A DNA stretch of 64,000 nucleotides from Bacillus sp. PK3_68 (GCF_003600835.1 NZ_NQYC01000002.1:123501-187500); one strand, 5' to 3'; shown: positions 36,461 to 46,415, numbered from the stretch's first letter. Numbers and translations are program-made. Notes: a model not told the origin generated them from the sequence alone.

Positions 36461-37417
36461 CACCTCCTGAGGATTCATTGGCTGCGGAGCTTTAGCAAAC
36501 AAAGGAGCTAATCCTTCGACTGCACGATAAGTTGGTTCTTGCCATTTTTCTATCCAGCTTTCAAGCAGTTGACGATTACCTGCTTCCCGTTTTATCGAGT
36601 AGTTGACCAATTCAGTCGTCCACTGTTGAAAGCGTTGGTTATCAATATTAAAATCATGGTGCATTAGGGCGAGCAATTCATCTCCATTCTTGCTGGCTAA
36701 TTGTGCAAATTGCACGTTATATAGGAGATCGTATACAGGTTTGACAACGAGGTTCAGCGCTGCGAAACATTCTCCCCAGTCATATGCAATCATCAGCTTC
36801 TCCAATACTTCCCGCAATGGTTGCCAATGAGGATCATCTTCCCAAATCTTTCGGGTTCTTTCAGAATCTGCAAGATACTGTGAGTCTCCTTCGAGTGACA
36901 ATGCTTTCGTAATGTACGCATTGTGCTGTAAACGTCGCAACTCATCTGCACCCTGGAAATAGGCCACGTTGGTAATATAGGCTGCCGGCGCCATTTGTGC
37001 CATATACAAGCCAACAATCTGCAAAATGTGACCCGAAAAGCGACTAGGAATGTAGATTTGTTCGAGAGTATCGGTCCAATCTTTTGATAGCTTGGCATAG
37101 TGATCCTTACGTTCAAATTCATCGATCAGGTTTTCGAGATATACTTCCCGTTCTTTTTGCAAATGAACATAGTCGCGATAAGTTAGACGCTTAGGATCAC
37201 GAAAATCTTCCCAATCGTCAACTTGAAAAGACGACCCTTCACGATACTTTAAGTACCATCGGTTTAAAGGTGCTTCGGAATCAAGTTCAAAAGGCGCTGG
37301 GGAATTTCTAAAATTATAATTCACCTTATGACTGACAGCCTCATATTCGCTTGGCACACGACGCTCCGTCCATAAACTCCATGCTTTTTTCTTTCTTCTT
37401 TCACGAGCTCTCGCCAT
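36353..37417 (-). CDS. tmoE: diiron monooxygenase hydroxylase, beta subunit
   Basis: A 354-residue helical ferritin-fold protein without diiron ligands, which pairs with the alpha subunit in the hydroxylase heterohexamer. WYLKYREGSSFQVDDWEDFR, LTYRDYVHLQKEREVYLENL and YGEC-like helix blocks (YDWGECFAALNLVVKPVYDL) match TmoE/TouE/PrmC-type beta subunits. It starts one base after the effector gene ends. Its last 17 codons are altered by the 55-bp duplication, so the ancestral tail ...KFLASLGLD is followed by an unrelated CEDRAQSSSEILSESRS. Confidence 0.88.
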   Translation of the reverse strand: MARARERRKKKAWSLWTERRVPSEYEAVSHKVNYNFRNSPAPFELDSEAPLNRWYLKYREGSSFQVDDWEDFRDPKRLTYRDYVHLQKEREVYLENLIDEFERKDHYAKLSKDWTDTLEQIYIPSRFSGHILQIVGLYMAQMAPAAYITNVAYFQGADELRRLQHNAYITKALSLEGDSQYLADSERTRKIWEDDPHWQPLREVLEKLMIAYDWGECFAALNLVVKPVYDLLYNVQFAQLASKNGDELLALMHHDFNIDNQRFQQWTTELVNYSIKREAGNRQLLESWIEKWQEPTYRAVEGLAPLFAKAPQPMNPQEVTETVRKAHQKFLASLGLDCEDRAQSSSEILSESRS

Positions 37418-37723
37418 TTAGTTGTCCTCCCTCTCTAAGTAAAAAATCAACTCTCTATCTTCTATAAAATTTATCCGTCCTGCAAAAGAAACAAAACTTT
37501 GTGTAATCTCAGACCAGGAAAAAGAGCGGCCTAATGCCTCTTTCAAACTGTCATAAGTAATGCGACATTTTCCCGGGGTTTGAATCTTAACGTAAGCGCT
37601 CCTATCTTCAAATGTCACCTCAATCCCAGGATTGTCGGTCTCAATAGCGACGAAAAGTGCTTCAGCTATCTCCGGATCTCGAATCATGGGTCCTACCATT
37701 TTCACGTGCCCTTTTATCATCAA
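37418..37723 (-). CDS. tmoD: monooxygenase effector (coupling) protein
   Basis: A 101-residue protein with no cofactor motif. VKMVGPMIRDPEIAEALFVA, ETDNPGIEVTFEDRSAYVKI and ALGRSFSWSEITQSFVSFAG match the MmoB/TmoD effector family, which docks over the diiron site and couples oxygen activation to substrate oxidation. Its position between the Rieske ferredoxin and beta-subunit genes is the order of tmoABCDEF. The stop abuts the beta-subunit start. Confidence 0.85.
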   Translation of the reverse strand: MMIKGHVKMVGPMIRDPEIAEALFVAIETDNPGIEVTFEDRSAYVKIQTPGKCRITYDSLKEALGRSFSWSEITQSFVSFAGRINFIEDRELIFYLEREDN

Positions 37724-37751
37724 AACAACCTCCTACTTCTCTTTATTTTCC

Positions 37752-38123
37752 TTATGATTTCGACGCACTGCAGCGGTTATACCGTTTGGTCTCGCCTTTT
37801 GGGAATCCGATATAAATCTGCTCCTCCTCTACCCGCACTTCATATCGGTAGAGACTGCAATTTTTTGGATTTACTCCCTTTCCCGTATTCACCTCAAACT
37901 GCCATTTATGTGCAGTGCACGTGAGAATTCCTTTTTCGAAATCACCATCGGCAAGAAGGATTTCTTGATGGGGACAAACACCTTGGTAGGCAACAATTTC
38001 TCCCCCTTCTAGATGAATCAATAAAACGGTTTCTCCTTCAACTTCTAAATCAGTCATTTCTCCTTCCCACAGGTCATCTAATGTAATCGTTGGAAACCAT
38101 TCAAGTGTTTTCGTATCAGACAT
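37752..38123 (-). CDS. tmoC: Rieske-type [2Fe-2S] ferredoxin of the monooxygenase
   Basis: A Rieske ferredoxin of about 123 residues. The cluster ligands are in CPHQEILLADGDF and CTAHKWQF, the C-x-H ... C-x2-H pattern. It carries electrons from the reductase to the hydroxylase, the feature that separates four-component toluene/alkene monooxygenases from three-component phenol or methane enzymes. The start is taken as the ATG at 38123, which overlaps the gamma-subunit stop (ATGTCTGA) and lies seven bases after GAGGTG; the adjacent ATG at 38126 is an alternative. Confidence 0.9.
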   Translation of the reverse strand: MSDTKTLEWFPTITLDDLWEGEMTDLEVEGETVLLIHLEGGEIVAYQGVCPHQEILLADGDFEKGILTCTAHKWQFEVNTGKGVNPKNCSLYRYEVRVEEEQIYIGFPKGETKRYNRCSASKS

Positions 38124-38364
38124 CATAAAACACCTCAACAAAATCCATTGGCTCTAAACCTACCTCTGTGACCGTCAAATGATCTGGTTGAACCTGACCA
38201 TTATATTTCACCTTCAAGGGGGCTTGCTTTGGTTCTACCCGCACACCAACTGAATGAGAAGAGACTTTTTCAGCCACTTCGGACATCGTGTCCTTTTCTT
38301 CTACTTGCACTAATACATGTACAAAGTCCTCGTTATGAGCAGCTACTAACGGAACCGCAGTCAT
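38116..38364 (-). CDS. tmoB: monooxygenase hydroxylase, gamma subunit
   Basis: An 82-residue ubiquitin-like small subunit (MTAVPLVAAHNEDFVHVLVQ ... VTEVGLEPMDFVEVFYDV) resembling TmoB/TouB. It sits in the hydroxylase complex without cofactors. It lies 127 bases after the alpha-subunit gene, and its stop overlaps the Rieske ferredoxin start, giving coupled translation. Confidence 0.82.
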   Translation of the reverse strand: MTAVPLVAAHNEDFVHVLVQVEEKDTMSEVAEKVSSHSVGVRVEPKQAPLKVKYNGQVQPDHLTVTEVGLEPMDFVEVFYDV

Positions 38365-38491
38365 ACAACATCATCTCCATCCATCATCATAGTTTGGCTG
38401 CCTTCTGAGCAGTGCATTGAGGCTCCCAGAGAGCAGTGTTGAAAGCACCTTAAAGAAATGAAATCAAACGACTATTCTTTTCATCGTATTT

Positions 38492-39964
38492 TTATTTAAC
38501 CCAAGCAAAATTGTCTGCATCCTGACCCATGGTTTCTGGTGTAAGACCCATATAAGCAATAGCTCCTTCAGGTGTCGATGGCTGGATTTGTCCACTGACC
38601 ATTCGATCAACAATACTCAAATGACTTGCAAATCGTTTAGGTTGAGTATCAAAGATCCATTTACATGGTTCTGAACAGAATGAATATCTTCTGCCATTGT
38701 ATTTGGACACATAAGGTGCAATATGTTTCTTTTTCGGATCAGAAGGCCTGACGATAGGAAGTTGGCAACAATTACAAACCACAGGTAACGTTTTCGGATT
38801 CAACTTTTCGTATTGCCCCTCTTTGGCATTTTTAGTAATAACATCCCAGTATTTACCGAAGCTGTCGTTCCAACCAGGGTACTTTTCCTCCAACCACTCT
38901 CGTTCTTCAACTGACACACCAGCGTCAGGATTCCACCAAACAGCATTTCTCCAGAACCATACACCCATTTGCTGCCCGTGATGGTACCAGTCAAGCTCAT
39001 CTAAAAAGATGTCCCAGTACCACGGTTTCTCCATACCAAAATCAGTAAACATATCAATAAATTGCTTCATAATCCATTCTTCCATAAATTCCTTAAACGA
39101 CATGGTTCGGTGCTCCAATGGCGTGTAGTAATCCATCGAGAGGCCTGTCAAAAGACCAAACATTTTCCAAGAACGCCACCACATTAGGTCTACTATCTGT
39201 TGTGCTTCTTTTTTCTTGCCGTTTTCAATCAAAATACGAAGCGTAGGTTCCCCGATTTGCGCGTGACGGGATTCGTCAGTCTGAATACTGGAAATAAGGG
39301 AACCGAACTCTACGTCACCCACGCTCAGCGCATCTGTTGCCATTCCGAGAAATTGTAGATTCGTAAATCCTGTTTCGAATGTAAAGGGCATTTGCAGGGC
39401 AGTAGATACCGCATCATTAGCCACAACCATATCGTCAAACAAACTCTTTGAAGCAATCGCACCCCAATTATTCGTATGAAATGCTTTGTGAGCAAAATCA
39501 AACTGTGGATGCTTATCTAACAATCCATAAGGAAAGTACATTTGAATTTGTCCATGACGTTGCTCATCTAGGCATCCAAAAGTTGCCGTATTTCTCCACG
39601 AAGCTGCCAAGCCAAACCGTGCCATCCTTGCTTCTCCAATAGAGGCTAGCCATTCTCCCACCGCAACTGCACCATAATGCAATGTAAGCGATGTTTTCCA
39701 ACCGTTGTCCAAATTGTCAAAAATTTGCGAACGACCAATTGCTGATTTAACAGAGTAAGTCGAAGCTTCTTTATCTGACTGGTTAAATACATATTCACGA
39801 TAGGATAATTTAAAAGGCTCATCCCACCCCCACCATTTTTCCAATGGCACCCCATTGTTGAGAACTTGCTCTTCGGGGAAAGCCTCATCCTCAGACACAT
39901 AGCGTAGTCGCCAATTCATGTCCCGAGTTAGATCATAATAATCACTTCTATCAAGTTTCGGCAT
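38492..39964 (-). CDS. tmoA: toluene-4-monooxygenase-type hydroxylase, alpha subunit
   Basis: The catalytic subunit (490 residues) of a bacterial multicomponent monooxygenase. All six diiron ligands fall at the toluene-4-monooxygenase numbers: E104 (VGEW), E134 and H137 (LDEQRHGQ), E197 (FETGFTN), and E231 and H234 (TDESRHAQ); T201 is also kept. Length and flanking sequence match TmoA closely. Unlike TmoA as I recall it, the C-terminal region carries CNCC and FCSEPC, a YHS-like metal-binding pattern better known from phenol hydroxylases. It should hydroxylate aromatics or epoxidise alkenes; the natural substrate is unknown. First gene of the operon, with a sigma-54 promoter 59 bases upstream. 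Confidence 0.93.
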   Translation of the reverse strand: MPKLDRSDYYDLTRDMNWRLRYVSEDEAFPEEQVLNNGVPLEKWWGWDEPFKLSYREYVFNQSDKEASTYSVKSAIGRSQIFDNLDNGWKTSLTLHYGAVAVGEWLASIGEARMARFGLAASWRNTATFGCLDEQRHGQIQMYFPYGLLDKHPQFDFAHKAFHTNNWGAIASKSLFDDMVVANDAVSTALQMPFTFETGFTNLQFLGMATDALSVGDVEFGSLISSIQTDESRHAQIGEPTLRILIENGKKKEAQQIVDLMWWRSWKMFGLLTGLSMDYYTPLEHRTMSFKEFMEEWIMKQFIDMFTDFGMEKPWYWDIFLDELDWYHHGQQMGVWFWRNAVWWNPDAGVSVEEREWLEEKYPGWNDSFGKYWDVITKNAKEGQYEKLNPKTLPVVCNCCQLPIVRPSDPKKKHIAPYVSKYNGRRYSFCSEPCKWIFDTQPKRFASHLSIVDRMVSGQIQPSTPEGAIAYMGLTPETMGQDADNFAWVK

Positions 39965-40022
39965 GCATTCTTTCCTCCTAACAAATATTTGACGCTGGGA
40001 GTAGCATCTTCAAAATGAATAA

Positions 40023-40038
40023 TGCAAATATGATGCCA
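40023..40038 (-). promoter_or_regulatory. sigma-54 promoter of the monooxygenase operon
   Basis: On the minus strand TGGCATCATATTTGCA has GG and GC exactly 12 bases apart, as in TGGCAC-N5-TTGCA. Transcription would start near 40010, leaving a leader of about 45 bases. Confidence 0.8.
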
Positions 40039-41179
40039 AATGTAAACGCTTTATCACAGCATAATGGTTGATATCGTTTAAAATTAAGCGTTTTGAGTTA
40101 CGATAAAGTTGTTTTTAAACAGGGTCTGCAAGAATTTTACAGACTAAATATCTCAAGTTAGTACTAAAACAGCATGATGCATAGTTTGACATTTTTAAAT
40201 TAAACTACTTTATTTTTATTTTGACTTCACAAAAAGATATAAAAAAAACGACTAACTATCATAAAACTATATAAAACTGGCCCTTGTGTCAGATTCCTAT
40301 CTTGAAGCATTTCAAAGCTGAAATGTAGATTTCTATAAGGAAAGGGTAAGTAAAATACCTAATTTCTCAACGTTTTCTAGCAGATTATCCTCAAAGTACA
40401 CACCTTATTATTTCAATGTGGAAATATTGTGTCTATTTCATATTTATTTTTTAATATCAAAACTTTTGTATTAGTTGGTAGTCTTGTATAAAAAATACTT
40501 TTTTCCGGAGTCCGCTGAAAAACTATAGATTCTTTCATTATTAAGTAATAGACATTAAAAAAGCTTTCAATTATGGAGAAATTCCAAGATCGAAAGCTTT
40601 TTAAGTTAAGTAGGGATCATATTTACCCCATAAACTTTATTATTCTTTTAAGGTTCATTATAAATATAGCCATAGTACCTTATATATACATACCCATGGG
40701 ACCCGATGATAATACTGCAACATATTCGTGTCTAGGCTTTCACTAACTATTCTTGCCTTCAACTTTATACAGTTCCCTAGCTTTTTCTTTATGATACATT
40801 CACATATCTCTTCTTTCACACAGATCGGTAAGAGATTACATTGCGTCCACTGACTCGAGGTACATGCGTAAATGAAATATCTATCCATTCACTTTCCTCA
40901 ATATTTAATCTTGAGGAACAATGACATTATAAACATTAAAATAAGTACTTAAGTTCATTGTACAACGAAATAAGCATCCCATCATCGTTTAACACAATGA
41001 CGAGACGCTATTTTACCTAGAGAAGACTTTTTCAGCATCCGCTTTGCTATAGATCTTCTCTGTTGTATGGAAAAGGATTCATTCTATACTCTCCGCAAGA
41101 GATACCTAACTATAGTTAACCCCCTTTTCTATCCTTTTGATTGAGTACATCCATAACAGGGGCCCTTTCAAACTTAATG
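40039..41179. other. intergenic stretch upstream of the monooxygenase operon
   Basis: The first 200 bases should contain activator sites for the sigma-54 promoter, but I could not identify a clear palindrome. A hairpin at 40557-40602 (AAAAAAGCTTTC / GAAAGCTTTTT) has A and T runs on both sides and may be a bidirectional terminator. No coding frame is convincing. Confidence 0.5.
40557..40602. terminator. bidirectional terminator-like hairpin
   Basis: AAAAAGCTTTC pairs with GAAAGCTTTTT across a 23-base loop. It lies between the sigma-54 promoter of the monooxygenase operon and the end of the pxpC gene at 41180. Confidence 0.5.
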
Positions 41180-42151
41180 TTATTTGCAGGATTCAGCCAA
41201 TTCAGCGATCTTCTTTTGGCGTATCTTCCGGGCCTCGATAGCTTCGTTCATGGAAACTGCTAAAAATCGGGAGGTTTCCGTAGGCCTGGATTGAGCAATT
41301 AAATCTAAATCAGGACTAATCACTGTTCCGATCGTGACAAATCCTCCCCCGGTTGTCCCATCATGTAACATAACGATCACTTCTTCTTCATTGGGCACCA
41401 TGACTACCCCGACCGGATATGGAATATCGACAACGTTAGAAGAACTGTCTCCCGCTCCGAATGGCGCTTTGAAAGTTTGAAATTTAACCGAACTGCCCGT
41501 ATAGCGATAGGCGACTCGATTTGATTCATTCGATACTTTCCACTCTGAATTAAGAAAGGATTTAATCCCGTCATCACTAATTAGTCCCGCAGATAGCCCC
41601 ATCACGACGCGAAGCTCACTATGCTTTTGGAAGTTAGGCAAATATGAATGCGGGATGGATTTTCCAACTCTTTTAAACACTTCCGGCGGAGGTTCTCCAA
41701 TGGGAATACAGTCTCCAACGCTCAACCCGCGTCCCTGAAAACCTCCAAATTGGCTATTTAGATATGTAGAACGGCTTCCTAACACTTTAGGTACTTGGAT
41801 TCCACCAGAAACACATAGGTATGTTTTTACTCCTTGATTCGATGGAGAAAAATGCAAAATATCTCCTTCGCACATCTTGACATTTTCCCACATGGGGATA
41901 AGTTGGTTATTCTTATACGCGGTCATCGGTGCCCCTGTAATGCAAATTACAGTTTCCCTTTCAAAAAGAATCTTAGGGCCAAAGAATGTCATTTCTAACC
42001 CAGCAGAATCCATAGGATTGTTAAGCAATAGATTTCCCGCCATAAAGGAGTATTTGTCTGCTGCACCACTTCGGGGAATACCATAATGATAGTTGCCATA
42101 GCGTCCAAGATCCTGAACGGTTGTATTACCTGCTTCTATGATCCTAAGCAT
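41180..42151 (-). CDS. pxpC: PxpC/KipA-family protein (biotin-dependent carboxyltransferase family), copy 1
   Basis: A 323-residue cyclophilin-like-fold protein. TTVQDLGRYGNYHYGIPRSG, AADKYSFMAGNLLLNNP, VSGGIQVPKVLGSRSTYLNS and FGAGDSSSNVVDIPYPVGVV are the family hallmarks. With PxpB and PxpA it forms ATP-dependent 5-oxoprolinase in other bacteria; the fold is shared with urea amidolyase. It follows pxpB copy 1 by two bases. A second, diverged copy lies at 49327-50316, and the two probably act on different substrates or in one mixed complex. Confidence 0.85.
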   Translation of the reverse strand: MLRIIEAGNTTVQDLGRYGNYHYGIPRSGAADKYSFMAGNLLLNNPMDSAGLEMTFFGPKILFERETVICITGAPMTAYKNNQLIPMWENVKMCEGDILHFSPSNQGVKTYLCVSGGIQVPKVLGSRSTYLNSQFGGFQGRGLSVGDCIPIGEPPPEVFKRVGKSIPHSYLPNFQKHSELRVVMGLSAGLISDDGIKSFLNSEWKVSNESNRVAYRYTGSSVKFQTFKAPFGAGDSSSNVVDIPYPVGVVMVPNEEEVIVMLHDGTTGGGFVTIGTVISPDLDLIAQSRPTETSRFLAVSMNEAIEARKIRQKKIAELAESCK

Positions 42152-42153
42152 GT

Positions 42154-43037
42154 TTAAAAACCTTCCATAAGCTCAAGAATATAATCTTTTCCTCTCCAGA
42201 AGTATTCTTCTGGAGAAAATTGTATGTTCTTCATCTGAAACCGATAAGTACCCTGTTCAACCTCATTAGCAATCCTATGATATTCTGATTCAGTAATTGA
42301 TCTGTGTTTCCACAGATCCCCTGGCTGAGCAAGAAAAATGGAGTCCTTGAAATCCTCAAGAATTTGATCCTGGTGAAAAACTGGTACAGCAGACATTCCA
42401 ATCAATTGATAACCTCCCCATGTTGAAACCGGATAAATCACTGTAAAAGCCCCCCCAATCCAACAGCCTGTCTTGGCGAATCCGTTCTAGGACTAATATA
42501 CTTAGGAGTTTGAATGATTTCATCTTGCGGTATACCAAGAGGGAATTCCCAAGCGGCTCCAGGATTGAACCCCATCATGGTTATAAGATGTGGTACAGAT
42601 GTATGTGCTTCTATAAACGCTTCTTTATCTTGAAATCCGTTCACTTTCATAACAAATTCAAAATTTGTGAGAGATGGTTCGGGATGGCGATCCTTAAAGA
42701 GGCGGGAATATTCCTGCGTAATAGGATCGTCATACCAAATCGGGATCTCTACAATACGTATATTCAGATCTAATTCAGATGAATTACTTTTCAGAATATC
42801 TATTTCTTTTAAAATGTCTAGTAAATCGTAAGCTGAAATGACGTCCGGGTTAAAATGAACGAGATATGATGCATTCGCTGGATAAATGTCAATGACGCCA
42901 GGAATTTGGCGAACCCATAGTTCTTTTGTAATAGCTATCGCTTTAAAATTGCTTTCTACGCGCATATCTTTAGATATTTCCGCAAAAATATATTCATCGC
43001 CGCCGAAATGGAAACGAGTCTCCGGGATCGTAAACAT
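42154..43037 (-). CDS. pxpB: PxpB/KipI-family protein, copy 1 (frameshift at C7)
   Basis: About 295 residues: FHFGGDEYIFAEISKDMR, VIDIYPANASYLVHFNPDVI, MMGFNPGAAWEFPLGIP and, after the break, YPVSTWGGYQLIGMSAVPVF. These match the KipI/PxpB carboxyltransferase-like half. The frame breaks at seven C (42450-42456); adding one base gives AVGLGGAFTVIYPVSTWGG, the family join. The gene starts 13 bases after the sigma-54 activator stop and runs into pxpC, so activator, pxpB and pxpC form one transcript. Confidence 0.85.
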
Positions 43038-43050
43038 GTTTGCGCCCCCC

Positions 43051-45116
43051 TTATTTCAACATTTTTTTTCTGCGTCGGCTAATGGTTGCAGGACTTACCC
43101 CCAGAACTTCAGAGACCTTTGCTGCTGTACCATACTTTTTTAAACCCAACGCAATCATCTGCATTTCTACTTCTTCGATAGCTTGCTTTAAGGGCATAAA
43201 CTCCAAAGTTACAGCAGGTTTTTTTATTTTTTTTGATCGTTATAGAGCACGAGAAGAACATCATCTGCGTGAATAAAATCATCTTGGGAAGTCACCACCA
43301 GCCGTTCAATCATGTTTTGTAGCTCTCGTACATTTCCTAGCCATTGATGACTTTCAAATATTTCCAAAGCCTCAGTAGATAAAGATTTATCTTTGTTATA
43401 AAGATGATTAAAATGTTTTAAAAAATATAAAGATAAAGGAATAATATCTTCTTTACGTTCTCGTAAAGGGGGTATACGAATAGGAATGACGTGCAGACGG
43501 TAGTATAAATCTTCTCTAAATTTTCCTGCCTGAACTAACTCCCACAAATCTTTGTTGGTCGCTGCAATAATACGGGTGTCAAGGGAAATCGTTTTCGTAC
43601 CCCCAACCCGGGTAACTTCACGTTCTTGAATAACCCTCAATAATTTGACCTGCATGTTTAGAGGCAGTTCGGAAACTTCATCTAGAAAAATGGACCCTTG
43701 GTTAGCTCGTTCAAAATATCCCGCTCTGCCTTTAGGATCTGCACCTGTAAAAGCGCCTTTTTCATAACCAAACAGTTCGCTTTCTATCAGTTGTTCAGGA
43801 ATTGCTCCACAATTTACGCGCACAAATGGATGTGAATTCCGCTGGCTCCACTCGTGTACAGCAAGAGCGATCACCTCTTTTCCCACCCCGGATTCTCCTT
43901 GAATGAGTATAGTTGAATCGACATCTGTAACTTTTCTTATTTGATCTACTAAAAGTGCCATCTCCTGCGACTGATAGACTAGCCCACTCTTTCTGTTAGA
44001 ACGACTTTTCAATTGATTGAGTTCTTGTTTATAACCCTCTGACTCTTGCTGAACTTTAATTAATTTTTCTCGCAGCTCGTTCACTTCAGTAATATCACGT
44101 GAGATAACTATAATTTTAGTGATCTTTCCTTCATGAAATACAGGAGTGGCCACAGTCCATAGACGCCGTCCGTTTCTTCCCTCATGTATACTTGTAAGTT
44201 TTTTTTCTTTTTTTAAGCAAGTCCCTATAATATTCGGTTGAAAGAGACCTTGACTTTCTAAGTCCAAAATATTGCATCCAATGACTTTATCTGGACTTTC
44301 TTCTCCCCAAAAATCCTTCAAAAAAGTACCTGCGAGACGCAGGATGGTTCCTTGTGGATTAACTACCAGGATTTGTTCTTGAGAGGATGAGTAGATCGCT
44401 TGCATATCTTCATTAAGATCCCGGACAAATTCCAACTCCCTAACAGCCTCTTCCCATTGCTCTCTAAGAAAAAAGATATGGACCAATCCTGTCATTTGTC
44501 CATTGCCATCCATACGAGTAAAATTTCCAATCAATTGTTTACTATTAAAATAACTATTTACACTGACCAAGGATTTACCTGCTAGCACATCCTTTAGGGA
44601 ATGTTCTACCTCTATCAAAGAGCTATAGTTACGACCCAGTAACAAACATGATGACAAACCTAAGATTTCTTCTGCCATTTCATTCACAAAAGTAATTTCC
44701 AGTGATTGGTTTGTAGTGACTATTCCGATTCCAGCCCCCGCATTAAGCTGTTTTAAGTGTTTATAAGAAAATTCATGAATTTGTTGACGTACATGTTGTA
44801 TGGTACTATATCCTACTAGTTCTTCGCTTTCATTGACACCTACATAAACAGAGATGTTATGATAAAATTCTATCTCATGATTTAAGGGCACCTTTAAAAT
44901 GTCATGTCGATATTCGACAGGTCGCTGCAAATGAGAAAAGCGTTGAATTTGTTGAAGGAGTAAGTCTTTATCCACATACCCTACTACTTTCCCATTCTCT
45001 TCGATTAATACTAGTTCAGCACTGTTTTTTGTTATATGATATAAAACATCTTGGACAGTTGCCTGGGATGTAAGGATAAAAGGGACCGGTCGTAATATTT
45101 CTTTCCAGCTAAACAT
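43051..45116 (-). CDS. sigma-54-dependent activator with CBS and PAS sensor domains (frameshift at T8)
   Basis: About 688 residues: an N-terminal CBS pair (VQDVLYHITKNSAELVLIEE), two PAS segments (LNAGAGIGIVTTNQSLEITF; SSQEQILVVNPQGTILRLAG), a AAA+ domain with Walker A GESGVGKE, a canonical GAFTGA loop and R-fingers, and a C-terminal Fis-type helix-turn-helix (AAKVSEVLGVSPATISRRRK). The HTH is recovered only if one base is added at eight T (43227-43234); otherwise the protein stops at YNDQKK. It probably drives the -24/-12 promoters of the neighbouring pxp/acc operon and perhaps the monooxygenase operon. The ligand is unknown. Confidence 0.88.
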
Positions 45117-45265
45117 AGTATCACCGCCTATCCTCTAGTATCATCATTTGTTATAGTATAGTTTATATTTGAATTATTCTCAATAATTTTTATATTCTAA
45201 TAATTTATCAATTAATACCACCATATAGCCACTGTTAATCATCAAAAAAGCGGAATAACTGATGA

Positions 45266-45304
45266 GGCGATCGCTCCTAGGTAATTTACGATGGAGTGAT
45301 CGCC
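45266..45304. terminator. hairpin between pxpA and the activator gene
   Basis: GGCGATCGCTCC pairs with GGAGTGATCGCC (one mismatch) across a 15-base loop. It separates the acc/pxpA operon from the activator-pxpBC operon, although the T-run is on the plus side. Confidence 0.5.
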
Positions 45305-45365
45305 ATTTTTACTTTAAAAGATATGTTTATCGTAAAAGAGGACCGTCAGTGCCTTATCACAATTT

Positions 45366-46142
45366 TTATACGAGCGTGTTCAACACTTGGTGAATGGGAG
45401 CAATCTCTATATTTTCTGCTTTAAACGCTTCGACAATGGATTTTGCTAAAAGTGTGGCACCAGGTGTATCTCCGTGAATGCATACCGTTTCTGCTTTAAG
45501 CGATACATCTTCACCCGTATGAGCAAGCACTTTCCCTTCTTTAACCATGCGTACCACCCGATCCGCCATTTTTCCGTAGTCTTCTATGACGGCTCCCGTT
45601 CTTGTTAAAACAATAGATCCGGTTGCGGTATGTTCACGATCGGAGTATACTTCTTTGGCTACACGAATCCCCACTTTCTTTCCTGCCTCTATAACGGCTG
45701 AATGATTCATCGCATAGACTACGATATCTGTATCTACTTCCGCAATCGCTTCTAATATAATCCTCGCCACCTGTTCATCTTCCATTGCCATCATGTATAG
45801 GGCACCGTGAGGTTTGCAATGCTGAAGCTTCATCTCAAAAGCAGTAGTAAATTCCCGTAGAGCTCCCATTTGGTATGTGACATAATCCTTGATCTCGGAC
45901 AGAGTAGCATTCATTTTCCTCCGTCCAAATCCCAATAGATCAGGCAACCCTGGATGAGCTCCAACAGCTACTCCGTACTTCTTAGCCAATTCCACTGATT
46001 CTCGCATGACCTGAGGATCTCCTCCATGAAAACCGCAGGCAATATTGGCCGAAGTGATGTATTTCATCATTTCCTCGTCATTTCCTAACTTGTATAAACC
46101 AAAACTCTCTCCCATATCACAGTTCAGATCGACTTTGTGCAT
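45366..46142 (-). CDS. pxpA: LamB/YcsF-family protein, 5-oxoprolinase subunit PxpA
   Basis: A 258-residue TIM-barrel-like hydrolase. VDLNCDMGESFGLYKLGNDE, IACGFHGGDPQVM, VAVGAHPGLPDLLGFGRR and HCKPHGALYMMA are the diagnostic blocks with the metal-site histidines and aspartates. In PxpABC this subunit is thought to phosphorylate or hydrolyse the 5-oxoproline ring. Here it is the last gene of a run biotin carboxylase, two tautomerases, pxpA, which argues for a related lactam or imide substrate as much as 5-oxoproline itself. Confidence 0.88.
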   Translation of the reverse strand: MHKVDLNCDMGESFGLYKLGNDEEMMKYITSANIACGFHGGDPQVMRESVELAKKYGVAVGAHPGLPDLLGFGRRKMNATLSEIKDYVTYQMGALREFTTAFEMKLQHCKPHGALYMMAMEDEQVARIILEAIAEVDTDIVVYAMNHSAVIEAGKKVGIRVAKEVYSDREHTATGSIVLTRTGAVIEDYGKMADRVVRMVKEGKVLAHTGEDVSLKAETVCIHGDTPGATLLAKSIVEAFKAENIEIAPIHQVLNTLV

Positions 46143-46214
46143 TTTCTATTCCTCCCAAATTCATATATATTTTAAAATGTGTTGTAATAATCCTTGAAGT
46201 TAAGCTTTTCCTCA

Positions 46215-46415
46215 TTAGTACCGGGATTCTAATTTTCCTGGCAAGGGCGCTCCGCCTTTTGTCCAATCATCTCTTTTCACGTCTTTTATAATAATGCTGA
46301 CTTCTCCTTTATCAACCTTGAGAGCACGTGAAACAGCATCACTGACCTCCTGAGCTAATGAAAGCTTTATCTTTTCACTTCTCCCTTCAAGCATTTCAAT
46401 TCGTAAAATTGGCAT
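46215..46415 (-). CDS. 4-oxalocrotonate tautomerase family protein, copy 1
   Basis: A 66-residue subunit beginning MPILRIEMLEGRSEKIKLSL, so processing exposes the catalytic Pro1. The 4-OT fold continues with QEVSDAVSRALKVDKGEVSI and KDVKRDDWTKGGAPL. It likely catalyses keto-enol shifts of a ring-opened intermediate as a hexamer or heterohexamer with its neighbour. Seventy-two bases upstream of pxpA, same strand. Confidence 0.85.
   Translation of the reverse strand: MPILRIEMLEGRSEKIKLSLAQEVSDAVSRALKVDKGEVSIIIKDVKRDDWTKGGAPLPGKLESRY

Noticed and set aside
40658..40888. A 76-residue minus-strand frame rich in Cys and Ile
   Set aside because: No ribosome site, low-complexity composition and no recognisable family; it lies in a non-coding stretch.
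41180..42151. Reading pxpBC copy 1 as a pseudogene
   Set aside because: The only defect is one base at a C7 run in pxpB, and the repaired sequence aligns with the intact copy at 50309-51187.
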